Positions 22,049 to 31,749 of a DNA stretch of 64,000 nucleotides are shown piece by piece (position 1 is the first letter of the stretch; the number at the start of each line of letters is the position of its first letter). A program made the position numbers and the translations under genes. The notes under the pieces are model-generated. The model did no database searches. It had not been told where the DNA came from and worked only from the letters and a program-made list of their open reading frames with translations. Source of the stretch: Nocardiopsis algeriensis. Lineage in GTDB: Bacteria > Actinomycetota > Actinomycetes > Streptosporangiales > Streptosporangiaceae. The stretch is from NCBI RefSeq assembly GCF_014203695.1, contig NZ_JACHJO010000006.1, forward strand, positions 1-64,000, written 5' to 3'.

Positions 22049-22066
22049 TTTGTCCCGGAGGACAAA
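22049..22066. promoter_or_regulatory. Inverted-repeat operator between pucR-type gene and pruA
   Basis: TTTGTCCCGGAGGACAAA: a perfect 7-bp inverted repeat (TTTGTCC/GGACAAA) around CGGA. It lies 81 bases from the regulator start and 114 from pruA, placed to serve both promoters. Confidence 0.65.
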
Positions 22067-22179
22067 CGGACCGGCCGAACAATGGCCTGGCCCACAACGT
22101 CCGGAGGGCCCTTCCCGGGAAGAGTGGGAACCAGACCTTCCCTGCGTGGTTCAGGGACATTCTTTTCGGGGAGATGCCC

Positions 22180-23811
<1,632 letters not shown>

Positions 23812-23818
23812 TCCCCTT

Positions 23819-23851
23819 CCCGCGCCCCCTCCCGTCCTGAGGGGGCGCGGG
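23819..23851 (+). terminator. Hairpin between pruA and putA
   Basis: CCCGCGCCCCCTC (23819-23831) pairs with GAGGGGGCGCGGG (23839-23851), 13 bp with a 7-nt loop. It starts 7 bases after the pruA stop, so it may attenuate transcription into putA. Confidence 0.8.
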
Positions 23852-23950
23852 AGACCGCCGACCCCCCGAGGAAACCGCCGGTGCGGACGCGTCCGCACCG
23901 CGCCCCGCCCGCACGGACCGCTCGTCCGCGCCCGTCCCCACGAGGTCGCC

Positions 23951-24877
23951 ATGCTTCGCAAGCCCCTGCTGCTCGCCGCCAGGTCCCGGGCCTGCCGCAC
24001 CGTCGTCGAGCGCACACCGTTGACCCGCGCCATGGTCGACCGGTTCGTCGCCGGAGAGGCACTCCCCGACGCGCTGGCGGCCGTCGAGGAGGTCACGCGC
24101 GACCGCCTCGTCACGCTGGACTTCCTGGGTGAGGACACCAGCGACCTGGCCCAGGCCGAGGCGACCGTCACCGCCTACGAGGACCTGCTGGCCGCGCTGG
24201 GGGAGGCCGGCCTGGCCGACCGCGCCGAGGTCTCGGTCAAGCTGTCCGCGGTGGGCCAGTTCCTGGGCAGCGACGGGGAGAGGATCGCCCTGGACAACGC
24301 GCGCCGGATCGCCGAGGCGGCCAAGGCCGTGGGAACCACCGTCACCCTCGACATGGAGGACCACACCACCACGGACTCCACACTGGGCATCCTGCGCGAG
24401 CTGCGCCAGGACTTCCCCTTCGTGGGTGCCGTGCTCCAGGCCTACCTGCGCCGTACGGAGGCCGACTGCCGCGACCTGAGCGGGGCGGGGTCGCGTGTGC
24501 GCCTGTGCAAGGGCGCCTACGACGAACCCGAGTCGGTGGCCTACCGCGACAAGCACGAGGTGGACAGGGCCTATGTGCGGGCGCTGCGGATCCTCATGGA
24601 GGGCGACGGCTATCCGATGGTGGCCTCGCACGATCCGCGCATGATCGCGATCGCCGGCCGGCTCGCCGCCGACAACGGCCGTTCGGCCGACGACCACGAA
24701 TACCAGATGCTCTACGGAATTCGCGACGAGGAGCAGAAGCGCCTGGCCGCCGAGGGAAAGCGGATGCGCGTCTACATTCCCTACGGCACCGAATGGTACG
24801 GGTATTACATGCGGCGCCTGGCGGAGCGTCCGGCGAACATGCTCTTCTTCGCCCGCTCGCTGCTGACCCGCGGCTGA
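23951..24877 (+). CDS. putA: Proline dehydrogenase (monofunctional)
   Basis: A 308-residue FAD-dependent enzyme that oxidises proline to P5C and passes electrons to quinone. The beta/alpha barrel shows VSVKLSAVG, TLDMEDHTTTDST, QAYLRRTEAD, RLCKGAYDEP and the substrate-binding YYMRRLAERPANMLFF near the C terminus, where the two Arg bind the proline carboxylate. It is the short monofunctional form, with PruA separate. Transcribed after pruA; a hairpin between them may lower its level. Terminator at 24910-24944. Confidence 0.95.
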   Translation: MLRKPLLLAARSRACRTVVERTPLTRAMVDRFVAGEALPDALAAVEEVTRDRLVTLDFLGEDTSDLAQAEATVTAYEDLLAALGEAGLADRAEVSVKLSAVGQFLGSDGERIALDNARRIAEAAKAVGTTVTLDMEDHTTTDSTLGILRELRQDFPFVGAVLQAYLRRTEADCRDLSGAGSRVRLCKGAYDEPESVAYRDKHEVDRAYVRALRILMEGDGYPMVASHDPRMIAIAGRLAADNGRSADDHEYQMLYGIRDEEQKRLAAEGKRMRVYIPYGTEWYGYYMRRLAERPANMLFFARSLLTRG

Positions 24878-24909
24878 GCACCCGCTCCCCGCGGTCGGGG
24901 CCCTGGTCC

Positions 24910-24944
24910 GCGGGCCGCCGTCCACTTGGTGGGCGGCGGCCCGC
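24910..24944 (+). terminator. putA terminator
   Basis: GCGGGCCGCCG (24910-24920) pairs with CGGCGGCCCGC (24934-24944), extended by T-G and CCAC/GTGG, giving a 16-pair stem with a 3-nt loop. Confidence 0.85.
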
Positions 24945-25095
24945 CCCTCTCGCGGCCGGTGCCGCCGCCCCGCAGGATCGCCGCGGGCGAGAGCGGAAGT
25001 CCGTATCCCAACGGTGATCGGCCGGGGGAACCCGGAAGAGGGCCCGTGCGTTACCTTGTGGGCAGCAATCCACGCGTGAAAGGCCATTACTAGAC

Positions 25096-26043
25096 ATGCG
25101 GATGCGGAGTTCCAACCCCGTACTCAAGCGGGCACTCCAGCAGGCCGGTCCCGCTGGTCACCACCAGCAGGGGTACGGCCAGCACCAGGGGTACGGTCAG
25201 CCGTACCCGCAGCAGGGCTACCCCCAGCCGGGATACGGTCAGCCCTACCCCCAGCAGGGCTACCCGCAGGCGGGGTACCCCCAGCAGGGTTACCCGCAGG
25301 CTGGCTACCCGGGCGTCCCCGCGCAGAGCGCGGACGCACGTCCGATGACCATCGACGACGTGGTCGTGCGCACCGGCATGACGCTCGGTACCGTCGCACT
25401 CCTCGGCGTCGTCAACTACTTCCTTTACGTGGCCAACCCCGGCCTGGGTCTGATCCTGACCGTCGTCGGTGCCCTCGGTGCCTTCGTCATGGGTCTCGTG
25501 CTCGCCTTCAAGCAGAGCACCAACCCGGCCGCGATCCTGGTCTACGCGGCCCTGGAGGGCCTGTTCGTCGGCGGTCTCTCGGCCCTCCTCGGCGCCACCC
25601 TGTCGATGTCCCTGGGCGACCCCGCCGCGGGCACCCTCCTGGTGACCCAGGCCGTGATCGGCACCGTCGCCGTGTTCGCGGTGATGCTCGCGCTGTACAA
25701 GTTCCGCATCATCAAGGTCACCGACGGCTTCGTGAAGACCGTCTTCTACGCCACCCTCGGCGCCGCGGCCCTGATGCTGCTGAACTTCGTGTTCGTCCTC
25801 TTCACCGGTGACCCGGGCCTGCGCTCGGCCAGCCCGCTGGGTCTCCTCGTCGGCCTCGTCTTCGTGGTCATCGCGGCCTGCACCCTGGCCGTCGAGTTCC
25901 GCGGGATCGAGGAGGGCATCCAGCAGGGCATCCCCAACAAGTTCTCCTGGATGTTCGCCTTCGGCCTGACCGTTTCCCTGGTCTGGCTGTACATCGAGAT
26001 CCTGCGCCTGCTGTGGATCCTCAAGTCGATCTTCTCCGAGTAG
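25096..26043 (+). CDS. Bax inhibitor-1/YccA family membrane protein
   Basis: A 315-residue protein. The first 80 residues are a low-complexity tail built from GYGQ, YPQQ and GYPQ repeats, encoded by short tandem DNA repeats (about 25160-25310). After [14 protein letters not shown] come about seven transmembrane helices (about 92-310), the BI-1 fold, which in bacteria behaves as a calcium-leak channel. The physiological role in actinomycetes is not known. Monocistronic: own gap upstream (25044-25095) and a strong terminator after it. Confidence 0.92.
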   Translation: MRMRSSNPVLKRALQQAGPAGHHQQGYGQHQGYGQPYPQQGYPQPGYGQPYPQQGYPQAGYPQQGYPQAGYPGVPAQSADARPMTIDDVVVRTGMTLGTVALLGVVNYFLYVANPGLGLILTVVGALGAFVMGLVLAFKQSTNPAAILVYAALEGLFVGGLSALLGATLSMSLGDPAAGTLLVTQAVIGTVAVFAVMLALYKFRIIKVTDGFVKTVFYATLGAAALMLLNFVFVLFTGDPGLRSASPLGLLVGLVFVVIAACTLAVEFRGIEEGIQQGIPNKFSWMFAFGLTVSLVWLYIEILRLLWILKSIFSE

Positions 26044-26069
26044 CCCTGGACACAGGGAGACCGGTACAG

Positions 26070-26115
26070 GGAGAAGGGGCCGTCCCCGGCAGCAGCCGGG
26101 GGCGGCCCCTTCTCC
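26070..26115. terminator. Bidirectional terminator after the BI-1 gene
   Basis: GGAGAAGGGGCCG (26070-26082) pairs with CGGCCCCTTCTCC (26103-26115), extended by CCCCGGC/GCCGGGG, over 20 pairs. It also serves the convergent DUF4287 gene. Confidence 0.9.
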
Positions 26116-26119
26116 GTGT

Positions 26120-26374
26120 CTAGAGTGCGCCCCCGCGGCGGGGTGCCGGGATGGAGCGGTTCCTGCGGCGGCGGTCGTACTCGATCACCAGGGCGTTGGC
26201 GTACCAGTGGGGCAGGTCGTACTCGTCGGCGAGCCAGCCGGCGCGGTCCGAGCGGCGGATCAGACCGGGCCCCTCGTCGAGAGCGTCGAACCATTCGTGG
26301 AGCCCCCGGCCGGTGACGGTCGGGATGCGTTCGATGAGCTTGGCGTGGATCTCCGGCGAGCGGGTAACCGGCAT
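26120..26374 (-). CDS. DUF4287 domain protein
   Basis: An 84-residue soluble protein. The DUF4287 core runs from SPEIHAKLIERIPTVTG through LHEWF to LADEYDLPHWYANALVIEYDRR, followed by a basic tail. These proteins are usually small or sit in front of a DUF5655 domain; no function is established. ATG 26374 has GGAGG five bases upstream and is chosen over GTG 26380. Confidence 0.85.
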   Translation of the reverse strand: MPVTRSPEIHAKLIERIPTVTGRGLHEWFDALDEGPGLIRRSDRAGWLADEYDLPHWYANALVIEYDRRRRNRSIPAPRRGGAL

Positions 26375-26380
26375 GGGCAC

Positions 26381-26607
26381 CTCCGGCAGTGCGTTGACGT
26401 ACGGCGCTTACCAGCGACCTTGCATCAGGATCACGAAATGGACAAGGCCCGATGGACGGCTTTTACCTTGCCGAAGCGGGAACGTCTGCGCAGCGGGTTT
26501 CCGCAGCCGTTCCCCGTTCGGCACGGCCGGAAGAGCGATCGTTCTGGCACGGACACCCGGGAAGGGTGTTCTCGGTGGGAATGTCCCGACCGGGCCCGGG
26601 CACGGCG
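26381..26607. other. Intergenic segment without a supported gene
   Basis: Between the DUF4287 gene and the thiolase terminator. It probably holds the DUF4287 promoter. A 73-residue minus-strand frame at 26408-26629 overlaps the terminator hairpin and has no recognisable domain, so it is not called. Confidence 0.4.
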
Positions 26608-26640
26608 AAGGGCCCGGAGCGGCGCGCACTCCGGGCCCTT
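26608..26640 (-). terminator. Thiolase gene terminator
   Basis: AAGGGCCCGGAG (26608-26619) and CTCCGGGCCCTT (26629-26640) form a perfect 12-bp stem about 75 bases beyond the thiolase stop on the minus strand. Confidence 0.85.
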
Positions 26641-26713
26641 GACGCGGGGACGGCTCCCGCCGGGCGCCGAGAGGATCGTCTCGGGTGCGGCCCGGGATGA
26701 TCCAGGAAAGGGC

Positions 26714-27934
26714 CTAGCTCAGGCGCTCGAAGACGGCCGCCATGCCCTGGCCGCCGCCGACGCACATGGTCTCCAGACCGAAGGTCTTGTCGTGGAACTG
26801 CAGGCCGTTGATCAGCGTGCCGGTGATGCGGGCGCCGGTGCTGCCGAACGGGTGGCCCACCGCGATGGCGCCGCCGTTGACGTTGAGCTGGGCGTCGATG
26901 TCGATGCCCAGCTGGTCGGCGGAGGGCAGCACCTGGGCGGCGAAGGCCTCGTTGATCTCGACCAGGTCGATGTCGCCGATGGACATGTTGGCGCGGGCCA
27001 GCGCCTGCTTGGAGGCCTCGACCGGGCCGAGGCCCATGATCTCGGGGCTCAGGCCGGTCACGCCGGTGGAGACGACGCGGGCCAGCGGGGTGAGGCCGAG
27101 CTGGGCCGCCTTGGTGTCGCTCATGATGACGAGCGCGGAGGCGCCGTCGTTGAGCGGGCAGGCGTTGCCGGCGGTGACGGTGCCGTCGGGGCGGAACACC
27201 GGCTGGAGCTGGGAGACCTTCTCGTAGGTGGTGCCGCGGCGGATGCCGTCGTCGGTGCTGACCACGGTGCCGTCGGGCAGGGTCACCGGCGTGATCTCAC
27301 GCTCCCAGAAGCCGTTGTCCAGGGACTTCTCGGCGAGGTTCTGCGAGCGGACCGCGAACTCGTCCTGGCGCTCGCGGGAGACCCCGGTGAGCTGGGCGAC
27401 GTTCTCGGCGGTCTGGCCCATCGCGATGTAGACGTCGGGCAGGGCGCCGTCCTCGCGCGGGTCGGTCCAGGCCGGGGTGTTGGCCTCCTGGCGCTTCTCG
27501 GTACGTGCGACGGCGTCGTTGAACAGCGGGTTCTGGTTCTGGGGGTTGTCGCTGGTGCCGTGGGCGAAGCGGCTGACGGTCTCCACGCCGGCGGAGACGA
27601 ACACGTCGCCCTCGCCGGCCTTGATGGCGTGGAAGGCCATACGGGTGGTCTGCAGCGAGGACGAGCAGTAGCGGGTGACGGTGGTGCCGGGAACGGTGTC
27701 CAGGCCGAGCTGGACCGCCACGACACGCGCCATGTTGAAGCCCTGCTCGCCGCCGGGAAGGCCGCAGCCGAGCATCAGGTCGTCGATGTCCTTGGGGTCC
27801 AGCTGGGGAACCTTGGCCAGGGCGGCGCCGACGATCTGGGCGGCCAGGTCGTCGGGACGGATGTCCTTGAGCGAGCCCTTGAAGGCCCGGCCGATCGGGG
27901 ACCGGGCGGTGGCGACGATGACTGCTTCGGGCAT
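26714..27934 (-). CDS. fadA: Acetyl-CoA C-acyltransferase (thiolase, FadA type)
   Basis: A 406-residue thiolase that cleaves 3-ketoacyl-CoA in beta-oxidation (or condenses acetyl-CoA). The nucleophilic Cys90 is in TRYCSSSLQTT, NEAFAAQVL and GGAIAVGHPFGSTGAR supply the loop and active-site His, and CVGGGQGMA holds the second catalytic Cys. No partner FadB is nearby. ATG 27934 begins MPEAVIVATARSPIG, the normal N terminus; ATG 27946 would add MGPT. A TTAC-N6-GTAA element 67 bases upstream is a candidate TetR-type operator. Upstream on the same strand is the SGNH hydrolase gene. Confidence 0.95.
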   Translation of the reverse strand: MPEAVIVATARSPIGRAFKGSLKDIRPDDLAAQIVGAALAKVPQLDPKDIDDLMLGCGLPGGEQGFNMARVVAVQLGLDTVPGTTVTRYCSSSLQTTRMAFHAIKAGEGDVFVSAGVETVSRFAHGTSDNPQNQNPLFNDAVARTEKRQEANTPAWTDPREDGALPDVYIAMGQTAENVAQLTGVSRERQDEFAVRSQNLAEKSLDNGFWEREITPVTLPDGTVVSTDDGIRRGTTYEKVSQLQPVFRPDGTVTAGNACPLNDGASALVIMSDTKAAQLGLTPLARVVSTGVTGLSPEIMGLGPVEASKQALARANMSIGDIDLVEINEAFAAQVLPSADQLGIDIDAQLNVNGGAIAVGHPFGSTGARITGTLINGLQFHDKTFGLETMCVGGGQGMAAVFERLS

Positions 27935-28000
27935 GGTGGGTCCCATCGGAGTCGGAAGAGCCGCGTCCGTGCGGAACGGGCGCGTTCACAGCATGACTTG

Positions 28001-28014
28001 TTACCAACCAGTAA
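28001..28014. promoter_or_regulatory. Candidate operator upstream of fadA (TTACTGGNNGGTAA motif)
   Basis: The minus strand reads TTACTGGTTGGTAA. A nearly identical element, TTACTGGCAGGTAA, precedes the acyltransferase gene at 30914-30927. Length and symmetry resemble TetR-family operators that control fatty-acid degradation genes; the regulator is not in this window. Confidence 0.5.
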
Positions 28015-28084
28015 ACCTGGAAGCCCTCCCAGCGTGCCACCCGGGGTCGCAAAGCAGGTGGGTTCCCGGATGCCTCCCGGGCCC

Positions 28085-29083
28085 CTAGGCGAGTTCGTCC
28101 GCGGCGTCGTCGGAGGGCTCGGCCCGGAGGCGGCGCTGGAGCGGCCGGCGGACGAGCGCGGGCCAGCGGCCCCGGCGCCCGCGGCGGCCGTCGGCCGGGG
28201 CGACCTCCGTTCCCGGCGTCTCGGCGGCGACCACGGCCGCCCGGTCCACCGGCAGGACACCCGCGGAGCGTTCGGCCTCCAGCTCGGGCAGCAGGCCGAG
28301 GGCCGCGCATGCTGACGGCAGGACCGCGAAGGCGGCCTGGGAGTACCCGAGCGCCGACGGGTGGAAGCGGTCGGGGCCGAACATGGCCGAGGGATCGGTG
28401 TGGAAGCCGTCGAGCAGGTCGGTCAGGGACACCGTGCGCCCGCCGGCCTCGGTGACCGCGATCGTCTGGGCGGCCGCCAGCTGCCGGGAGGCGCGTCGGG
28501 CCACCGAGCGCAGCGGCCAGCCGATCGGCCGCACCGTGCCCAGGTCGGGGCAGGTGGCCACCACGACCGCCGTACCGCGCTCCACCAGAGCCCCGACCGC
28601 CTCGCGCAGGCGGGCCACGGCCTCCCCCGGCCTCACCCTCCGGATGACGTCGTTGGCACCGATGAAGATCACCGCCAGGTCGGGACGCACGTCCTCCTCC
28701 AGGGCGTGCGACCGTGCCAGCTGCTCGGCCAGGTCACCGGAGACGGCGCCCGGGACGGCGACGCAGCGCAACCGGACCGGGCGGTCCGCGGCGTTGGCGA
28801 TGCCGACGGCCAGCAGGACCCCCGGCGTCTGCGCGGCCGACTCCACGGCCTGGCCCGCGGCGGTGGAGTCGCCCATCATGAGCATCCGTATCGGCGGCCC
28901 CGAGCCGTCGCCGTAGACCCCGTCGACCGGGGGGCTGGTCCAGCCGGCGACGCCCACGGCGCGCTTGGCCAGCCTGGCCTGCAAGTAGAGGAGGGCGACG
29001 GCGCCGCCGCCCACGAGTGTCACACCGCCGCCGCCGAAGGCGGTGGCCGCGGCTATCCGCCGTGCGCGCGCGGCTCGCAGCAC
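28085..29083 (-). CDS. SGNH/GDSL-family hydrolase, membrane-anchored or secreted
   Basis: A 332-residue protein with an N-terminal hydrophobic segment (about 10-35) acting as signal or anchor. The SGNH esterase fold shows block I MMGDSTAAG (catalytic Ser near 72), block III GANDVIRR and block V DRFHPSALGY with catalytic Asp and His. The C terminus is Arg-rich. The substrate is unknown; family members are esterases or lipases of envelope or lipid substrates. GTG start with GGGGGAGG eight bases upstream. Next to fadA and cbs as in mycobacteria (Rv1075c). Confidence 0.9.
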   Translation of the reverse strand: MLRAARARRIAAATAFGGGGVTLVGGGAVALLYLQARLAKRAVGVAGWTSPPVDGVYGDGSGPPIRMLMMGDSTAAGQAVESAAQTPGVLLAVGIANAADRPVRLRCVAVPGAVSGDLAEQLARSHALEEDVRPDLAVIFIGANDVIRRVRPGEAVARLREAVGALVERGTAVVVATCPDLGTVRPIGWPLRSVARRASRQLAAAQTIAVTEAGGRTVSLTDLLDGFHTDPSAMFGPDRFHPSALGYSQAAFAVLPSACAALGLLPELEAERSAGVLPVDRAAVVAAETPGTEVAPADGRRGRRGRWPALVRRPLQRRLRAEPSDDAADELA

Positions 29084-29398
29084 CGGGACGACCTCCCCCT
29101 TGCGCGGCGCGGGACCCGCTCCCTGTGCGGCGGACCGGCCGGAATTCGAGGTTACCGAGCGCCCACCGATCGGTCACGTACCGGAGCGGGACAGCATGCG
29201 CACCTCCCGGCAACGTGAACCGCACCCCCCGGGGAGGGGCCGCGCCGGACCCTGCCGCGCCGGGGACCGGCGAACCGGCTGATCGGGGGCGTTAGAGTCG
29301 GGGAAAACGGGCCGGACCGGCCCCGCGGCCCCGGGTGTACGGGCGCCGGCAGACGCGGCGTCCGAAGATCCGGCCGCCACGATCCGAGGGAGCAACAA
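29084..29398. promoter_or_regulatory. Divergent region between SGNH hydrolase and cbs
   Basis: 315 bases with no supported gene. A TTAGAGT element at about 29291 could be the cbs -10 region. No strong inverted repeat seen. Confidence 0.35.
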
Positions 29399-30775
29399 GT
29401 GCGGGTACACGACTCACTGATCGACCTGGTGGGGGACACCCCCCTTGTCCGGTTGAGGAAGGTCACCGAGGCGCTGGGCCCGAACGCGCCGACGGTCCTG
29501 GCCAAGGTCGAGTACTTCAACCCCGGCGGTTCGGTGAAGGACCGCATCGCCCTGCGCATGGTCGAGGACGCCGAGAAGAGCGGCGCGCTCAAGCCCGGTG
29601 GCACCATCGTCGAGCCGACCTCGGGAAACACGGGCATCGGCCTGGCGATCGTGGCACAGGAGAAGGGCTACCGCTGCGTCTTCGTGTGCCCCGACAAGGT
29701 CGCCTACGACAAGATCGCCGTGCTGCGGGCCTACGGGGCCGAGGTCGTGGTCTGCCCCACCACCGTGGCCCCCGACCATCCCGAGTCCTACTACTCGGTC
29801 TCGGACCGGTTGGCCGCCGAGATCCCCGGCGCCTGGAAGCCCAACCAGTACGAGAACCGGAACAACCCCGAGTCGCACTACCACTCCACCGGCCCGGAGA
29901 TCTGGAAGCAGACCGAGGGCCGCATCACGCACTTCGTGGCGGGCATCGGTACCGGCGGCACCATCAGCGGTACCGGCCGCTACCTCAAGGAGGTCTCCGA
30001 CGGTGCGGTGCGCGTCATCGGTGCCGACCCCGAGGGGTCGGTGTACTCCGGCGGTACGGGCCGCCCCTACCTGGTCGAGGGCGTGGGCGAGGACATCTGG
30101 CCCGGCACCTACGACACCACCATCTGCGACGACATCATCGCGGTCAGCGACAAGGACTCGTTCCTCATGACCCGCCGCCTGGCCCGCGAGGAGGCCCTGC
30201 TGGTGGGGGGCTCCTGCGGTATGGCGGTGGAGGCGGCGCTGCGCGTGGCCGCGGAGGCCGGGCCCGACGACGTCATCGTGGTGCTGCTGCCCGACGGCGG
30301 CCGGGGCTACCTGGCCAAGATCTTCAACGACGAGTGGATGTCGGACTACGGTTTCCTGTCCGCTCAGACCGAGGAGCCCGTGGCGGGCGAGGTGCTGGCG
30401 GCCAAGGGCGGCGACCTGCCCGACTTCGTCCACACCCACCCGCACGAGACCCTCGGCACCGCTGTGGCGATCATGCGCGAGTACGGCGTCTCCCAGCTGC
30501 CGGTCATGAAGGAGGAGCCGCCGGTGATGGCCGCGGAGGTCGTGGGCTCCATCGCCGAGCGCGACGTCCTGGACGCCCTCTTCGACGGCCGCGCCCAGCT
30601 GGACGACCCGGTGGAGGCGCACATGGCCAAGCCGCTGCCCACGGTCGGCACGGGCACCTCGGTGAACGACTGCGTGCGCCTGCTGCGCTCCTCGGGGGCG
30701 CTGGTGGTGCTGCGTGACGGCAAGCCCGTGGGCATTCTCACCCGCCAGGACCTGCTGGCACTCCTGTCGAGCTGA
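29399..30775 (+). CDS. cbs: Cystathionine beta-synthase
   Basis: A 458-residue PLP enzyme that condenses homocysteine with serine, the first step of reverse transsulfuration. The PLP lysine is K47 in NPGGSVKDRIALRM; EPTSGNTGIGLA and GTGGTISGTGRYL bind the substrate and phosphate. Residues about 335-458 are two CBS domains (HPHETLGTAVAIMREYGVSQLPVM and the final pair), the regulatory module. No heme-binding extension. GTG start. It stands with metB downstream, giving both transsulfuration partners. Confidence 0.95.
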   Translation: MRVHDSLIDLVGDTPLVRLRKVTEALGPNAPTVLAKVEYFNPGGSVKDRIALRMVEDAEKSGALKPGGTIVEPTSGNTGIGLAIVAQEKGYRCVFVCPDKVAYDKIAVLRAYGAEVVVCPTTVAPDHPESYYSVSDRLAAEIPGAWKPNQYENRNNPESHYHSTGPEIWKQTEGRITHFVAGIGTGGTISGTGRYLKEVSDGAVRVIGADPEGSVYSGGTGRPYLVEGVGEDIWPGTYDTTICDDIIAVSDKDSFLMTRRLAREEALLVGGSCGMAVEAALRVAAEAGPDDVIVVLLPDGGRGYLAKIFNDEWMSDYGFLSAQTEEPVAGEVLAAKGGDLPDFVHTHPHETLGTAVAIMREYGVSQLPVMKEEPPVMAAEVVGSIAERDVLDALFDGRAQLDDPVEAHMAKPLPTVGTGTSVNDCVRLLRSSGALVVLRDGKPVGILTRQDLLALLSS

Positions 30776-30813
30776 TCCTCCGGCCCGGCATCCGCCGGGT
30801 GGCAGGCGTTCGG

Positions 30814-30852
30814 GGCCCGGACGCGCGTGGAAGGACACGCGCGGTCCGGGCC
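30814..30852 (+). terminator. cbs terminator
   Basis: GGCCCGGAC then GCGCGTG pair with CACGCGC and GTCCGGGCC, 16 pairs with a single bulged G and a 6-nt loop (30814-30852). Confidence 0.8.
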
Positions 30853-30913
30853 TCCGTTACGAGGACCGGACACAAGGGCGCATACTCGAACACTGCTAAT
30901 GTTCCCGGCAAAA

Positions 30914-30927
30914 TTACTGGCAGGTAA
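30914..30927. promoter_or_regulatory. Candidate operator before the acyltransferase gene
   Basis: TTACTGGCAGGTAA, flanked by A and T to give a longer ATTAC/GTAAT dyad. It matches the fadA upstream element at 12 of 14 positions. It ends 3 bases before the first possible ATG, so a bound protein would block initiation. Confidence 0.5.
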
Positions 30928-30930
30928 TAC

Positions 30931-31671
30931 ATGGGAGCTCGCGTGGCGCGGCTGTTGTCCTGGATCATTCGTTCTGCCTGGTCGTATGCCCGAGGGCATG
31001 CGGAGATCCGGTCCGGTTCCAGGGCCGCGCGCAGGTTCGCCCGCTTCGGGGCCGGCTCGGCGATCGCCTTCCCCACCGCGACGGTGTACGGGGAGCCGTG
31101 GATCGAGATCGGCGACTTCACGATTCTCGGCGGGGACATGACCCTCGCCGCGGGCATGGGGCCCGACTACGACCTGGGGCCGGGCACCGTCGTGCGCATC
31201 GGCTCGGGCTGCGCGATCGGCCGCGGCTCCCACATCGTCGCCCACAAGTCGGTGGACATCGGCGACCACGTGTACACGGGGCCCTACGTGTACATCACCG
31301 ACCAGAACCACTCCTACGCCAACACCGAGATGCCCGTCGGTCTCCAGTGGCCCGTCGACGACCCGGTCAGCATCGGCTCCGGAACCTGGATCGGCGCGAA
31401 CGCCGTGATCCTCCCCGGCGTCCATCTGGGCCGCAACTCCGTCGTCGCCGCGGGCAGCGTGGTGCGCCCCGGTACCTACCCCGACCACGCGGTCGTCGCG
31501 GGCGTCCCGGGAAAGGTCGTGCGCACCTACGACCCCGAACTCGGGTGGCAGCCCCCGATGCGTGACATGGGCACGCCGACCCGGGTGCCCACCCTCGCCT
31601 CGGGACCGCCGACCGGGGCCCCCGCCGAACCTCCGGAGCCTGGCTCACCCACGCGCTTCCCGCCGGCCTGA
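30931..31671 (+). CDS. Left-handed beta-helix acyltransferase (hexapeptide-repeat family)
   Basis: A 246-residue protein with a basic, partly hydrophobic N terminus and a hexapeptide-repeat beta-helix at about 55-200 (IGDFTILGGDMTL, IGSGCAIGRGSHIVA, IGDHVYTG, IGSGTWIGANAVILPGVHLGRNSVVAAGSVV). The catalytic His is probably in TDQNHSYANTEMP, as in galactoside and maltose O-acetyltransferases. The Pro-rich tail (about 215-246) is unusual. The acyl acceptor is unknown; an envelope glycan or lipid is plausible. Start is ambiguous: ATG 30931, or GTG 30943 which has GGGAG five bases upstream. Confidence 0.88.
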   Translation: MGARVARLLSWIIRSAWSYARGHAEIRSGSRAARRFARFGAGSAIAFPTATVYGEPWIEIGDFTILGGDMTLAAGMGPDYDLGPGTVVRIGSGCAIGRGSHIVAHKSVDIGDHVYTGPYVYITDQNHSYANTEMPVGLQWPVDDPVSIGSGTWIGANAVILPGVHLGRNSVVAAGSVVRPGTYPDHAVVAGVPGKVVRTYDPELGWQPPMRDMGTPTRVPTLASGPPTGAPAEPPEPGSPTRFPPA

Positions 31672-31749
31672 GGGGGATTCCGCCGCAGGCGGAAGGTCCT
31701 CGACGTCAAAGACGGGACTCGTGTTGCGTGCGGGGACTATTGTGGCCAC

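Noticed and set aside
26408..26629. 73-residue minus-strand frame
   Set aside because: It overlaps the thiolase terminator and has no recognisable feature.
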